A program made the translations under genes and the position numbers. This document shows positions 6,847 to 15,283 of a stretch of 52,319 nt of DNA, piece by piece (within the stretch, counting starts at the first letter, position 1; each line of letters starts with the position of its first letter). The notes under the pieces are model-generated. The model was given only the letters and a program-made list of their open reading frames with translations. It was not told the DNA's origin and did not search any database. Source of the DNA: an uncultured Prevotellaceae bacterium. Its GTDB lineage: Bacteria > Bacteroidota > Bacteroidia > Bacteroidales > Bacteroidaceae. The DNA lies in the NCBI GenBank assembly GCA_902763615.1, contig CACWSX010000030.1, positions 1 to 52,319 of the forward strand, in the 5' to 3' direction.

Positions 6847-7713
6847 ATGAAAAGACCCTACTTGTTTTATATATTCATATTATTGATCGCGGTGCTGATA
6901 ACTGGCGATGCGATGGGTGCCAAGCCCAAGAAGCAGCGTCGTACGCGTGCAAAGACCACGAAGGTGGTGAAGAAAAAGACGAAGGCCAAGACCAAGTCGA
7001 AAACCAAGGCCAGGACTAAGGTGGTCCGCCCGGTGGTGCAGGCAGCGCGCGATCCGCGTCTTGACGATCCTGATTACAACCCTTTTCTGCAATGTGAGGA
7101 TACTTGTAACCATGTGCATGGTATCGACCTGAGCCGCTATCAGGGCGATGTCTTCTGGGAGACGGTGGGCGATAATGCCAAGATGGCTTATGTCTATCTG
7201 AAGGCAACTGAGGGCGGCGACCGCATCGACCCGAAGTTTGAGCGCAACATTAACCTTGCGCACCGCTATGGCCTGAAAGTAGGCTCCTATCATTTCTTCC
7301 GACCGAAGACCCCGTTGCAGAAACAGTTGGAAAACTTTACGACACAATGTCTCTCAGGGGAACAGGACCTTATACCCATGATTGATGTTGAGACGCTCGG
7401 TGGACTGGAAGTAGACCAGTTCTGCGATTCGCTGTTGACGTTCCTCCGGATGGTGGAGCATCACTATCGTCAGAAACCGTTGGTATATACGTTCCGTAAT
7501 TTCTATAACTGGCATCTGGTCGGTAAACTCGACGATTACCAGCTGATGATTGCCTTGTATCTGGATGAGGAGCCTGTATTAGCCGATGAACGTGATATTA
7601 CGATGTGGCAATATACTGGTAAAGGCCGTATTGTCGGTATCAACGGCTATGTTGACAAGTCGAGATTCCTCGGGCGTCATGGCCTGAGGGAAATCCGTTT
7701 CCGCCATCATTGA
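6847..7713 (+). CDS. GH25-family lysozyme, exported
   Basis: A 288-residue peptidoglycan hydrolase. Residues 1-24 form a signal peptide (MKRPYLFYIFILLIAVLITG). Residues 25-62 are a very basic Lys/Arg/Thr linker (KKQRRTRAKTTKVVKKKTKAK and onward), and the GH25 domain spans about 90-283. Family motifs are HGIDLSRYQGDV (first catalytic Asp), VYLKATEGGDRIDP, GSYHFF, PMIDVET (acidic catalytic pair) and MWQYTGKG. It hydrolyses the MurNAc-GlcNAc bond, presumably in the periplasm or outside the cell. The basic linker could bind DNA, LPS or teichoic-like polyanions. It stands 27 bases before the zinc-ribbon gene, so the two may be co-transcribed. The HU-plus-hydrolase neighbourhood is common in Bacteroidetes. 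Confidence 0.88.
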   Translation: MKRPYLFYIFILLIAVLITGDAMGAKPKKQRRTRAKTTKVVKKKTKAKTKSKTKARTKVVRPVVQAARDPRLDDPDYNPFLQCEDTCNHVHGIDLSRYQGDVFWETVGDNAKMAYVYLKATEGGDRIDPKFERNINLAHRYGLKVGSYHFFRPKTPLQKQLENFTTQCLSGEQDLIPMIDVETLGGLEVDQFCDSLLTFLRMVEHHYRQKPLVYTFRNFYNWHLVGKLDDYQLMIALYLDEEPVLADERDITMWQYTGKGRIVGINGYVDKSRFLGRHGLREIRFRHH

Positions 7714-7740
7714 ATCATGTAGAAATAAATAGTAAATAAG

Positions 7741-8592
7741 ATGATAATTAAGTGTCCAGAATGCGGCCATCAGGTAAGCGACCGCGCAAGAACCTGCCCA
7801 TCGTGTGGCGTTGATATCGCAGGCAAGGTAACCCGTTGCCCCGATTGTGGCGAATTTATTTTCAAGGATGATCACGAGTGTCCCAACTGTCATTGCTCCA
7901 TCAATGCGTCAGCGCAAGAGCCTGAGGCGATAGGGCCTGACAATCAGCAGAATACGCTGAGTAACCCGAATGCACCGGTTGTTCCGAATAATCCCAATAT
8001 CGATGTTCCTCAGCCGCCAAAGAAGAAGAGCCGGAAGGTGTTCTGGTCGGCCCTGATCATCGGTTTTGTTCTGGCCCTGATTATTGTGCTCCTCGGTATC
8101 TATTATGTTCAGAAGACTCAGAGAGAGAACGAGATACGCGCGTATGAGAATGCGCTGATGAGTAGTGAGCCCGCCGTGCTCCAGAACTTCCTCGACATGT
8201 ATATCGAGGCACCCGTCGCTCACCGTGATTCCATCAAGGTGCATCTGCAGGCACTGATGAAGATTGACCGCGATTGGGATAATGCCCGTACCAGCCTGTC
8301 GAAGAAGGCCCTACAGCTGTTCATCGATCGTAATCCTGATAACGTGCATGTCCGCGAGGCTCGTATGATGATTGATTCCCTCGACTTTGAGAGTGCAAGA
8401 ATGTTAAACTCGATGGAGTCGTACAAGAAGTATATGGAGGAACATGAGCAGGGTTATTATTACGATGAGGCCAAGAGTGAATACGACCGTCTGGAACAGG
8501 AGATGGTGCGCGCTGCCCAGATGAAGGCAGAGCAGGATTCTATCAAGGCTGCTGAGGAGGCTGCAGCCGCTGCAACAACGGTTGTTGAGTAA
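7741..8592 (+). CDS. Zinc-ribbon membrane protein of unknown function
   Basis: A 283-residue protein with two N-terminal zinc ribbons (CPECG/CPSCG and CPDCG/CPNCH, residues 5-52), a Pro/Asn-rich linker, a Lys-rich patch (PPKKKSRK) and one transmembrane helix at about 100-122. A helical C-terminal part (about 123-283) ends in an Ala-rich tail. The ribbons should lie in the cytoplasm because the positive patch precedes the helix, leaving the C-terminal part in the periplasm. Similar zinc_ribbon plus TM plus TPR-like proteins are widespread, but no function is established. It follows the lysozyme gene closely and converges with the next gene, with one base between the two stop codons. Confidence 0.8.
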   Translation: MIIKCPECGHQVSDRARTCPSCGVDIAGKVTRCPDCGEFIFKDDHECPNCHCSINASAQEPEAIGPDNQQNTLSNPNAPVVPNNPNIDVPQPPKKKSRKVFWSALIIGFVLALIIVLLGIYYVQKTQRENEIRAYENALMSSEPAVLQNFLDMYIEAPVAHRDSIKVHLQALMKIDRDWDNARTSLSKKALQLFIDRNPDNVHVREARMMIDSLDFESARMLNSMESYKKYMEEHEQGYYYDEAKSEYDRLEQEMVRAAQMKAEQDSIKAAEEAAAAATTVVE

Positions 8593-8593
8593 C

Positions 8594-9418
8594 CTATTCT
8601 TCTATATGCGAGAGTGAATGGGCGAACGAGGCGAAGAAGTTCGTCAGTGTCTCTGATGGCAGATAGCGGAAATATTGCGCCGAGCGACGGATATGTCCCA
8701 ATATGGCACTGCTGTTGCTGGTGTGCACAAATACACTATCGGAATCCTGTGAGAAATAGAACTCCTCGGTATGGGTGTTCGTAAATTCCGTCAACTCCTG
8801 TGCTACGCGTTCCACCCGTTTGTCAGGTTCACTCAACATAAATGGAATCTCGTCCTTGCTAAATCCGAACATCTGGATGAGCAGGGCGCCTTCAAGTTGT
8901 GCCATCGGGTTGAATCCTAATGATTTCAACCATTTATTCAAAGTTTGGAAATCTACGTGATGACCTTCTGAGGAGAGATATTTGCCAAGTTCCACCAGAT
9001 TATAGACTGGCACGCCTTCGTTGAGGATATGACGTGCGATGTGGATAACAATCAATAGAAGTTGTCGTGTTGCAATATCCGACTTCTCATCGTCAAGTAT
9101 GGCCTGAAGTTTCTTGTTTAACAGGGGATTTGTCAGATGGTCTGCACGTAACAGCTCGTTTTCCTCCTCTTGCTTATTCGTACGACAGGCTTCGATATAG
9201 GCCCTTTCCCATTCCTTTATTTGCTTGTCCGACAGGTGCAGGAAGAATTGGTTTCTGCATTGCTGAATGCCAGCGTAGACTGACGGTATGACCTGATGCA
9301 TCAACGCCAGTTGATATACCTTGTTCCATTTACTGACAGACATCGGTTCTATCTGTTCCTGCTTTTTGAACTCACCGCAACGGATGAGGCGGAAGAAATT
9401 ACGTTGAATTATATTCAT
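8594..9418 (-). CDS. NTP_transf_5-like helical protein lacking the catalytic core
   Basis: A 274-residue protein. Residues about 130-205 (VYNLVELGKYL, then LNKWLKSLGFNPMAQLEGALLIQMFGFSKDEIPFM) resemble the C-terminal helical part of Bacteroidetes nucleotidyltransferase-family proteins (NTP_transf_5). The upstream GS...DxD nucleotidyltransferase core is absent, so catalysis is unlikely. The N-terminal 100 residues are helical (EWERAYIEACRTNKQEEENELL). It is the last gene of the minus-strand uronate operon, starting three bases after the antiporter stop codon. I do not know its function; the family call is tentative. Confidence 0.5.
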   Translation of the reverse strand: MNIIQRNFFRLIRCGEFKKQEQIEPMSVSKWNKVYQLALMHQVIPSVYAGIQQCRNQFFLHLSDKQIKEWERAYIEACRTNKQEEENELLRADHLTNPLLNKKLQAILDDEKSDIATRQLLLIVIHIARHILNEGVPVYNLVELGKYLSSEGHHVDFQTLNKWLKSLGFNPMAQLEGALLIQMFGFSKDEIPFMLSEPDKRVERVAQELTEFTNTHTEEFYFSQDSDSVFVHTSNSSAILGHIRRSAQYFRYLPSETLTNFFASFAHSLSHIEE

Positions 9419-9421
9419 GCC

Positions 9422-10699
9422 TTATGAGTATCGTCTTGGATAACGGAATAGGATGGATAGGAGTGCTGCAATCCCGATGGCGAAGGGATAGAAGAGATAG
9501 GGTATGATGCTGACGGGACTGATTGCTGCCAAACCGGCGGCTATCAGCAGTTGTGCACCATAGGGAATCAGACCTTGTACGAAACACGAGCAGGTGTCGA
9601 GAATAGAGGCTGCTTTCTTGTTGTCAACCCCATAGCGGTCGCCTATCTGTTTGGCAATGCCGCCAACGGTGATGATAGCCACAGTATTGTTAGCTGTACA
9701 GACGTCGACGAGTCCGACTAAGGCGCCAATGCACAATTCCGCACCACGCTTGTTATGGATATGTTTTACCATTCGTTGGATGATGAACTCGATACCGCCT
9801 TGTTGTTTGATGAGTTCGAGCATACCGCCTGCCATCATGGTGATGATGATGAGTTCTCCCATGCCTATCATACCGTCGCCCATGGCTTTCATCCAGCCGA
9901 AGATGTCGAAACTGCCTGTCATGATGCCAATACAACCCGTTAAGAGAATGCCCAGGGTCAGGACTGCCATGACGTTCATGCCGAAAATGGCAGTCACCAG
10001 TACGATGAGGTAGGGTATCACTTTGACCCATTCCACTGCATTTGTTTCATGGGCTGCATGGATATCGGCTCCCATGATGTAATATACAATCAGTATGACC
10101 ACTGCTGCAGGAATCACAATGAAAGAGTTGACTCGGAATTTGTCACTCAGTTTGCACCCTTGGGTAGAGGTGGCTACGATGGTGGTATCTGATATGAACG
10201 AGAGGTTATCGCCGAAAAAGGAACCGCCTACGACGACGGCTGTCATGAGTGAGATATCCGTACCAGTCTGTTGGGCTACTCCCACCGCAATCGGTGTCAA
10301 GGCAACGATGGTGCCAACGCTGGTGCCGATGGAAATAGAGATGAAACATGCTGCCAGAAACAAGCCTGCCAGAAGCATCTGGGAGGGTAGGAGGTTGAGC
10401 GTCAGGTTGACGGTGGCATCGATGCTCCCCATCATCTTTGCAGAATTCGCAAAGGCCCCTGCCAAAAGGAAAATCCAGATCATCAGCATCATCTGACTGG
10501 AAGCGGCACCGCGACTGAAGATCTCGATACGCTCTTTCAACGGTCTGCCTCGTAAGATGGCTACTGCGTAGATGCTGGAGGCCATAAACGCTACAGTAAT
10601 GGGCACTTTATAGAAGTCACCAGCAATGATGCTGGTGACTAAATACAGTATCACGAACACCCCAAGGGGTGACAATGCGATGAGGCCCTTACTATTCAC
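9422..10699 (-). CDS. NhaC-family Na+/H+ antiporter-type transporter
   Basis: A 425-residue inner-membrane protein with about eleven hydrophobic helices. The signature GGSFFGDNLSFISDTTIVAT and the C-terminal LVDVCTANNTVAIITVGG and SCFVQGLIPYGAQLL are typical of the NhaC/MleN group. That group exchanges protons for sodium, and some members couple this to organic acid exchange. Its position seven bases after altronate dehydratase, inside a LacI-headed operon, suggests it serves uronate metabolism, perhaps moving a uronate-derived acid or restoring sodium balance during Na+-coupled uptake. That role is inference. It starts at ATG 10697-10699. Confidence 0.8.
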   Translation of the reverse strand: MNSKGLIALSPLGVFVILYLVTSIIAGDFYKVPITVAFMASSIYAVAILRGRPLKERIEIFSRGAASSQMMLMIWIFLLAGAFANSAKMMGSIDATVNLTLNLLPSQMLLAGLFLAACFISISIGTSVGTIVALTPIAVGVAQQTGTDISLMTAVVVGGSFFGDNLSFISDTTIVATSTQGCKLSDKFRVNSFIVIPAAVVILIVYYIMGADIHAAHETNAVEWVKVIPYLIVLVTAIFGMNVMAVLTLGILLTGCIGIMTGSFDIFGWMKAMGDGMIGMGELIIITMMAGGMLELIKQQGGIEFIIQRMVKHIHNKRGAELCIGALVGLVDVCTANNTVAIITVGGIAKQIGDRYGVDNKKAASILDTCSCFVQGLIPYGAQLLIAAGLAAISPVSIIPYLFYPFAIGIAALLSILFRYPRRYS

Positions 10700-10706
10700 T
10701 ATAAAA

Positions 10707-12203
10707 TTAAAGTGTTACGCCATTCTTGAAAATTGAGATTTCGCGATAACCGTTCTCTTCATTCCTTGCGGGTTCTCCACTAGCTACAGCGAGCACCTTA
10801 TCGATGAATTCAGGTACTATTTCCTGCATGGTGCGACCTTCTACTAATTGTCCTGCAGAGAAATCCACCCAATTGGGCTTGTTCTTGGCCAGTGTGGGAT
10901 TCGTTGCCACTTTCATTGTGGGGACGAAAGTGCCGAAAGGTGTTCCTCGTCCTGTGGTGAAAAGCACGATGTGACAACCACAAGAGGCGAGGGCTGTTGA
11001 TGCCACCAAATCATTGCCTGGAGCAGATAAGAGGTTCAAGCCTTTATGGGTTAAACGGTCACCATATTCCATCACGCCGCTGACCGGTGCTTTACCGCAC
11101 TTCTGTGTACAGCCTAAGGCCTTGTCTTCGAGTGTGGAGATGCCGCCTGCTTTATTTCCTGGTGAGGGATTTTCACCCACAGGCTCGCCATGCGACAGAA
11201 AATACTCCTTGAAATTATTTATCATCGAAACGGTCTGATTGAAAAGAGCCTCTGTACGGCAACGGTTCATCAGAATAGTCTCTGCACCGAACATCTCTGG
11301 CACTTCCGTCAGTACGCTTGTTCCGCCCTGGGCTACAAGCCAGTCGCTGAACTCACCCACCAGTGGATTGGCTGTAATGCCACTGAACCCATCGCTACCA
11401 CCGCACTTCAAACCTACGCGAAGCTCGCTAACAGGTACATTTTCACGCTGGTCTTTTTTGGCAATGTTATAGAGGTCGCGAAGTATATGCATGCCAGCCT
11501 CTATCTCGTCGCCTTCCACCTTCTGCGTCACCAGCAGTTTAATGCGGTCCTTGTCATAGTCGCCCAACATGGCCATGAAGTCATCAGGTTGGTTGTTTTC
11601 ACAACCCAGACTCAATACTAACACACCACCTGCATTGGGATGCAGACAAATGTCGCGTAATACCTTACGGGTATTCTCATGGTCTTCCGAGAGTTGGGAA
11701 CAGCCATAGTTGTGATGCCAAGCATAGACACTATCAATACCTTCCAGTTTGGTTTCGTTGCGCAGTTTCTCTGCCAGTTTCTCTGCAATGCCGTTGACGC
11801 AGCCAACCGTGGGAACGATCCAAATCTCATTTCGTACGCCCACATCTCCGTTTTTACGTTTATAGCCCTTGAAGGTGCGGTTTTCTTTCTTGATGGTCAG
11901 TTCTTCACCAACAGGATTGTAAGAATATTCGAGGGTGCCGGAAAGATTGGTCCTCAAGTTGTTCTCATTCACCCAGTCGCCTGCTTTCAAGTCTTGCAGG
12001 GCATGACCGATGGGATAGCCGTATTTGATGATGTCCTCACCTTGTTTGACGTCCTTGATGAGTACTTTGTGACCTGCAGGAGTGTCTTGATTTAAAATGA
12101 TGGTCTTTCCATCGATCGTTATGAGATCTCCTTTTTTCTTAGGCTGCAAGCAGACTACCACACTGTCTGCTGGATTAATTTTTAAGTAAGTTGCCAATTC
12201 CAT
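10707..12203 (-). CDS. uxaA: Altronate dehydratase (altronate hydrolase)
   Basis: A 498-residue protein covering the full UxaA/GarD architecture. An N-terminal SAF domain (about 1-95: DSVVVCLQPKKKGD, PAGHKVLIKDVKQGE, KYGYPIG) is joined to the large catalytic domain, with motifs GDVGVRNEIWIVPTVGCVN, WHHNYGCSQLSEDHENT, LSLGCENNQ, LKCGGSDGFSGITANP and STALASCGCHIVLFTTGRGT. It removes water from D-altronate to give 2-keto-3-deoxygluconate, using Fe/Mn at Cys/His sites. Galactarate dehydratase is a related alternative, but the length and the company of KDG kinase and KDPG aldolase favour altronate. It lies 41 bases after the LacI-type gene and is presumably under the same promoter. Confidence 0.9.
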   Translation of the reverse strand: MELATYLKINPADSVVVCLQPKKKGDLITIDGKTIILNQDTPAGHKVLIKDVKQGEDIIKYGYPIGHALQDLKAGDWVNENNLRTNLSGTLEYSYNPVGEELTIKKENRTFKGYKRKNGDVGVRNEIWIVPTVGCVNGIAEKLAEKLRNETKLEGIDSVYAWHHNYGCSQLSEDHENTRKVLRDICLHPNAGGVLVLSLGCENNQPDDFMAMLGDYDKDRIKLLVTQKVEGDEIEAGMHILRDLYNIAKKDQRENVPVSELRVGLKCGGSDGFSGITANPLVGEFSDWLVAQGGTSVLTEVPEMFGAETILMNRCRTEALFNQTVSMINNFKEYFLSHGEPVGENPSPGNKAGGISTLEDKALGCTQKCGKAPVSGVMEYGDRLTHKGLNLLSAPGNDLVASTALASCGCHIVLFTTGRGTPFGTFVPTMKVATNPTLAKNKPNWVDFSAGQLVEGRTMQEIVPEFIDKVLAVASGEPARNEENGYREISIFKNGVTL

Positions 12204-12244
12204 TTGTTTGTAATTTGTTTAGTATGCTATTGAAAGTTTGGATG

Positions 12245-13312
12245 TTATATCGCTTTCCGTCGGTAAAAATCGACGTTTTCTTTGGTAAGGATTTCAATAG
12301 GCATGTAGTTAACGGGATTCACCTCACGCTTCAGTACGATGGCATTAAACAAGGCGTCAACACTAGCGTAGCCTTGCTGATAGGCATGCTGCGCAATGAG
12401 GAAGGATATACTGCCCTGACGGATACATGCCTCATTCTTAGGCACCATATCGTAGCCCATGATCTGAATATTGCGACGATTACTCTTCTTCAGGAACTCA
12501 CCCACAATATGTGCTTTCGAATTAAAGGTGATGCAATGGTGGATATGAGGATGATCCTTGAAGAATTTCTCAAGGATGGTGTCATATTCCACACGCTCCT
12601 CATCGAGAGGCAAATCTATTTCTGTGATTTTGACATCAGGGAAGTGGTCTACCATATAATGACGGAAACCTGTTTCACGGTTTGCCTGCTGTTTTGAGCC
12701 TACTTTACCATCGCGTGTCTGCTTGACCAAAGCAATCTCTTTCTCTTTGGCTGCAATAAGCATCAGCATCCGGGCAGCAAAGTATCCACTAGCAAAAGAA
12801 TCTTGTCCAAAGAATGCTAAGGGCTTCAGGTCGGGCATATAACTATCGAGCAACACATATGGAATACCTCTGTCTATCAACTTCTCCGTAAAGCGTGCTG
12901 TCTGCTCCAATGTCGTAGGTACGATAATAACGCCATCGAACTTCTCCGTAAAGAACTCTCGAACCATACGGGTAAAAGACGCATTGTTGAAGCGTTCATA
13001 ATAGATGAATTTCAGTGTGATACCAAAATCGCGACGGAAGTCCGTACAAGCCTGGGCGCCTTCCTCAATCTCATCCCAATAGGCTTCCTGCTCATGCTTC
13101 GGAAGCACACAATAAAATGTGTATTTTTTATTGTAAGCGAGGGCTGAGGCATACATGTTTGGTTTGTAATCCATCTCTGCCAATGCCTTATTCACTTTCT
13201 CTAGGGCTATTTTAGACACATTAGGTCGATTGTGGATTACACGGTCGACTGTTCCCACCGAAACGCCTGCGCGTTCGGCGATATCTTTGATTCTGATATT
13301 CTCTTTACCCAT
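12245..13312 (-). CDS. LacI-family transcriptional repressor of the uronate genes
   Basis: A 355-residue regulator. The N-terminal helix-turn-helix (IRIKDIAERAGVSVGTVDRV, residues 6-25) and hinge helix (VSKIALEKVNKALAEM) are canonical LacI. A periplasmic-binding-protein-like sensor domain follows (TFYCVLPKHEQEAYW to the end). I took ATG 13310-13312 as the start. An earlier ATG at 13336 overlaps the -7 promoter box (13334-13341) and would add only MHGKSVNE. It is divergent from KDG kinase with a palindromic operator between them, so it probably represses both directions including itself. The inducer is likely a uronate intermediate such as KDG, tagaturonate or altronate (inference). The closing residues (VDFYRRKAI) are typical of the Bacteroidetes substrate-binding type. 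Confidence 0.88.
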   Translation of the reverse strand: MGKENIRIKDIAERAGVSVGTVDRVIHNRPNVSKIALEKVNKALAEMDYKPNMYASALAYNKKYTFYCVLPKHEQEAYWDEIEEGAQACTDFRRDFGITLKFIYYERFNNASFTRMVREFFTEKFDGVIIVPTTLEQTARFTEKLIDRGIPYVLLDSYMPDLKPLAFFGQDSFASGYFAARMLMLIAAKEKEIALVKQTRDGKVGSKQQANRETGFRHYMVDHFPDVKITEIDLPLDEERVEYDTILEKFFKDHPHIHHCITFNSKAHIVGEFLKKSNRRNIQIMGYDMVPKNEACIRQGSISFLIAQHAYQQGYASVDALFNAIVLKREVNPVNYMPIEILTKENVDFYRRKAI

Positions 13313-13333
13313 TTCGTTTACGCTTTTGCCGTG

Positions 13334-13365
13334 CAAAGGTACAAATAATAATTGATACCACCAAA
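13334..13365 (-). promoter_or_regulatory. Promoter of the LacI-headed operon
   Basis: On the minus strand TTTG (13362-13365), a 20-base spacer and TACCTTTG (13334-13341) match the consensus. The -33 box lies inside the ACCACCAAAT arm (13357-13366) of an inverted repeat shared with the divergent promoter. Confidence 0.8.
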
Positions 13366-13373
13366 TGATTTTG

Positions 13374-13393
13374 TTACGAAATCGTTTCCGTAA
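13374..13393. promoter_or_regulatory. LacI-type operator palindrome
   Basis: TTACGAAATCGTTTCCGTAA is a 20-base imperfect palindrome (16 of 20 positions symmetric) with a central CG, the hallmark of LacI-family operators. It sits midway between the two divergent promoters, where bound repressor could block both. Confidence 0.75.
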
Positions 13394-13421
13394 CTTTTCT
13401 TCCCTTTTTCAGCATGGAATA

Positions 13422-13453
13422 TTTGGTGGTTTCAGAAAAAAGTCGTAATTTTG
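13422..13453 (+). promoter_or_regulatory. Promoter of the kdgK operon
   Basis: TTTG (13422-13425), a 20-base spacer and TAATTTTG (13446-13453). The -33 box is part of ATTTGGTGGT (13421-13430), the exact reverse complement of the repeat arm at 13357-13366. Confidence 0.8.
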
Positions 13454-13504
13454 TCCTCGAATTCGTGAAAATAGTATTAATCTATAAAACAAAAGCAAAA
13501 AGCA

Positions 13505-14527
13505 ATGGCAAAAATCGTAACATTGGGCGAGATTATGCTTCGCCTTTCCCCACAGGGAAACGACCGTTTCATTCAGAGTGAATCATTCCGCATCATCCCT
13601 GGTGGTGGTGAGGCAAATGTGGCTATCTCAGTAGCCAACTATGGGCATGAGGCTTATTTCGTGACGAAGCTACCAAAGCACGAGATAGGTCAGATTGCCG
13701 TTAATGCACTGCGCCGTTATGGTGTCAATACCGAGTTTATTTCCCGTGGGGGAGAGCGCGTGGGACTGTACTATGCTGAAACAGGCGCTTCTATGCGTCC
13801 CTCTAAGGTTATATACGACCGTGCACATTCTTCTATCGCAGAGGCTGTACCTTCAGACTTCGATTTTGATAAGATTATGGAAGGTGCTGCTTGGTTCCAT
13901 TGGTCTGGCATCACGCCCGCTATTTCTGACAAAGCTGCAGAACTCACAAAACTTGCTTGTGAAGCTGCTAAGCGCCATGGCGTCACCGTTTCTGTCGATT
14001 TGAACTTCCGTAAGAAACTGTGGACTTCTGAGAAGGCCATCTCTATTATGCGCCCCCTGATGAAGTATGTTGATGTATGTATCGGTAATGAGGAGGATGC
14101 TGAGCTTTGCCTTGGTTTCAAGCCTGATGCTGACGTAGAGGGTGGTAAGACGGATGCTGCAGGTTATGAAGGCATCTTCAAGCAGATGAAGACAGAGTTT
14201 GGTTTCAAGTATGTAGTTTCTACGCTCCGTGAGAGTTATAGTGCAACATATAATGGTTGGAAGGCCCTGATCTATGATGGTAAGGAGTTCTATCAGAGCA
14301 AGCGTTATGAGATTAATCCTATCATCGACCGCGTAGGTGGTGGTGACTCTTTCTCTGGAGGCTTGATTCACGGGCTGCTCACCAAGCCGACCCAGGGCGA
14401 GGCTCTTGAGTTTGCTGTGGCTGCGAGTGCCCTGAAGCATACCATTAACGGTGACTTTAATTTAGTATCAGTTGACGAGGTAGAGTCTCTAGCAGGTGGT
14501 AACGCTAGCGGCCGCGTGCAGCGTTGA
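13505..14527 (+). CDS. kdgK: 2-keto-3-deoxygluconate kinase (PfkB family)
   Basis: A 340-residue sugar kinase. The N-terminal TLGEIMLRLSP and PGGGEANVA stretch (PfkB signature 1 region) and the C-terminal DRVGGGDSFSGGLIHG (signature 2, catalytic Asp near residue 280) define the family. The substrate-facing motif GLYYAETGASMRPSKVIYDR is typical of KDG kinases. It phosphorylates KDG to KDPG, which the aldolase encoded 39 bases downstream splits. The divergent altronate dehydratase makes its substrate, so the locus covers altronate to pyruvate plus glyceraldehyde 3-phosphate. Isomerase and reductase steps (UxaC, UxaB) are not in the window. Confidence 0.92.
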   Translation: MAKIVTLGEIMLRLSPQGNDRFIQSESFRIIPGGGEANVAISVANYGHEAYFVTKLPKHEIGQIAVNALRRYGVNTEFISRGGERVGLYYAETGASMRPSKVIYDRAHSSIAEAVPSDFDFDKIMEGAAWFHWSGITPAISDKAAELTKLACEAAKRHGVTVSVDLNFRKKLWTSEKAISIMRPLMKYVDVCIGNEEDAELCLGFKPDADVEGGKTDAAGYEGIFKQMKTEFGFKYVVSTLRESYSATYNGWKALIYDGKEFYQSKRYEINPIIDRVGGGDSFSGGLIHGLLTKPTQGEALEFAVAASALKHTINGDFNLVSVDEVESLAGGNASGRVQR

Positions 14528-14566
14528 TTGTTGATTGTTTTTCAAACGTGAATTTAAAGAATAGTT

Positions 14567-15235
14567 ATGGCAAAGTTTGATAAAATTGCAGTATTGAAGA
14601 AGATCGGTGATACCGGTATGGTGCCTGTATTCTATCATAAGGATCTTGATACCTGTAAGAATGTTGTGAAAGCTTGTTACGAAGGTGGTGTCCGTGCGTT
14701 TGAGTTTACGAATCGCGGCGATTTTGCTCAGGAGATCTTTGGTGAGTTGGTGAAGTGGGCTGATAAGGAATGTCCCGAACTGGCTTTGGGTATTGGTTCT
14801 ATTGTCGATGCACCTACAGCTGCGATGTACATTCAATTGGGTGCTTGTTTCATCGTTGGTCCGCTGTTGAATCCAGATATCGCTCCCGTATGTAATCGTC
14901 GCCTCATTCCATACTGCCCGGGATGTATGACCGTTTCTGAGATAGGTAAAGCGCAGGAATTGGGTTGCGACCTTACGAAGGTGTTCCCTGGCGATGTGGT
15001 CGGTCCTAACATGGTGAAAGGTCTGAAAGCACCGATGCCATGGTCAAAGATCATGGTTACTGGTGGCGTGGCTCCTGAAGAAGAGAACCTGAAGGGCTGG
15101 TTTAAGGCAGGCGTCTTTTGTGTTGGTATGGGATCCAAACTTTTCCCCTCAGACAAGGTGAAAGCAGGCGACTGGCAGTATGTGACTGATAAGTGCAAGG
15201 AAGCTTTGGGTTACGTGGCTAAAGCCCGCGTATAA
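14567..15235 (+). CDS. eda: KDPG/KHG aldolase
   Basis: A 222-residue class I aldolase. The N-terminal [18 protein letters not shown], the [14 protein letters not shown] motif (Arg and Glu of the active site), [23 protein letters not shown], and the Schiff-base Lys (about K138) in [11 protein letters not shown] match the Eda family. The final [17 protein letters not shown] phosphate-binding loop is intact. It cleaves 2-keto-3-deoxy-6-phosphogluconate to pyruvate and glyceraldehyde 3-phosphate. It is the second gene after kdgK and is followed within 45 bases by a terminator, so the two form a closed operon controlled by the upstream LacI operator. Confidence 0.92.
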   Translation: MAKFDKIAVLKKIGDTGMVPVFYHKDLDTCKNVVKACYEGGVRAFEFTNRGDFAQEIFGELVKWADKECPELALGIGSIVDAPTAAMYIQLGACFIVGPLLNPDIAPVCNRRLIPYCPGCMTVSEIGKAQELGCDLTKVFPGDVVGPNMVKGLKAPMPWSKIMVTGGVAPEEENLKGWFKAGVFCVGMGSKLFPSDKVKAGDWQYVTDKCKEALGYVAKARV

Positions 15236-15246
15236 AATCTGTATAT

Positions 15247-15283
15247 AATCCCTCTCTGCCTATATGGCGGGAGGGATTGTTTT
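15247..15283 (+). terminator. Terminator between the aldolase gene and the sensor kinase gene
   Basis: AATCCCTC (15247-15254) pairs with GAGGGATT (15271-15278), with an inner CTGCC/GGCGG pairing, then GTTTT. It ends five bases before the next start codon, so it could also act as an attenuator for the kinase gene. Confidence 0.7.

Noticed and set aside
9753-10031. Histidine-rich ORF
   Set aside because: It is an alternate-frame reading of the NhaC transporter gene on the same strand; the His run comes from its codon pattern.
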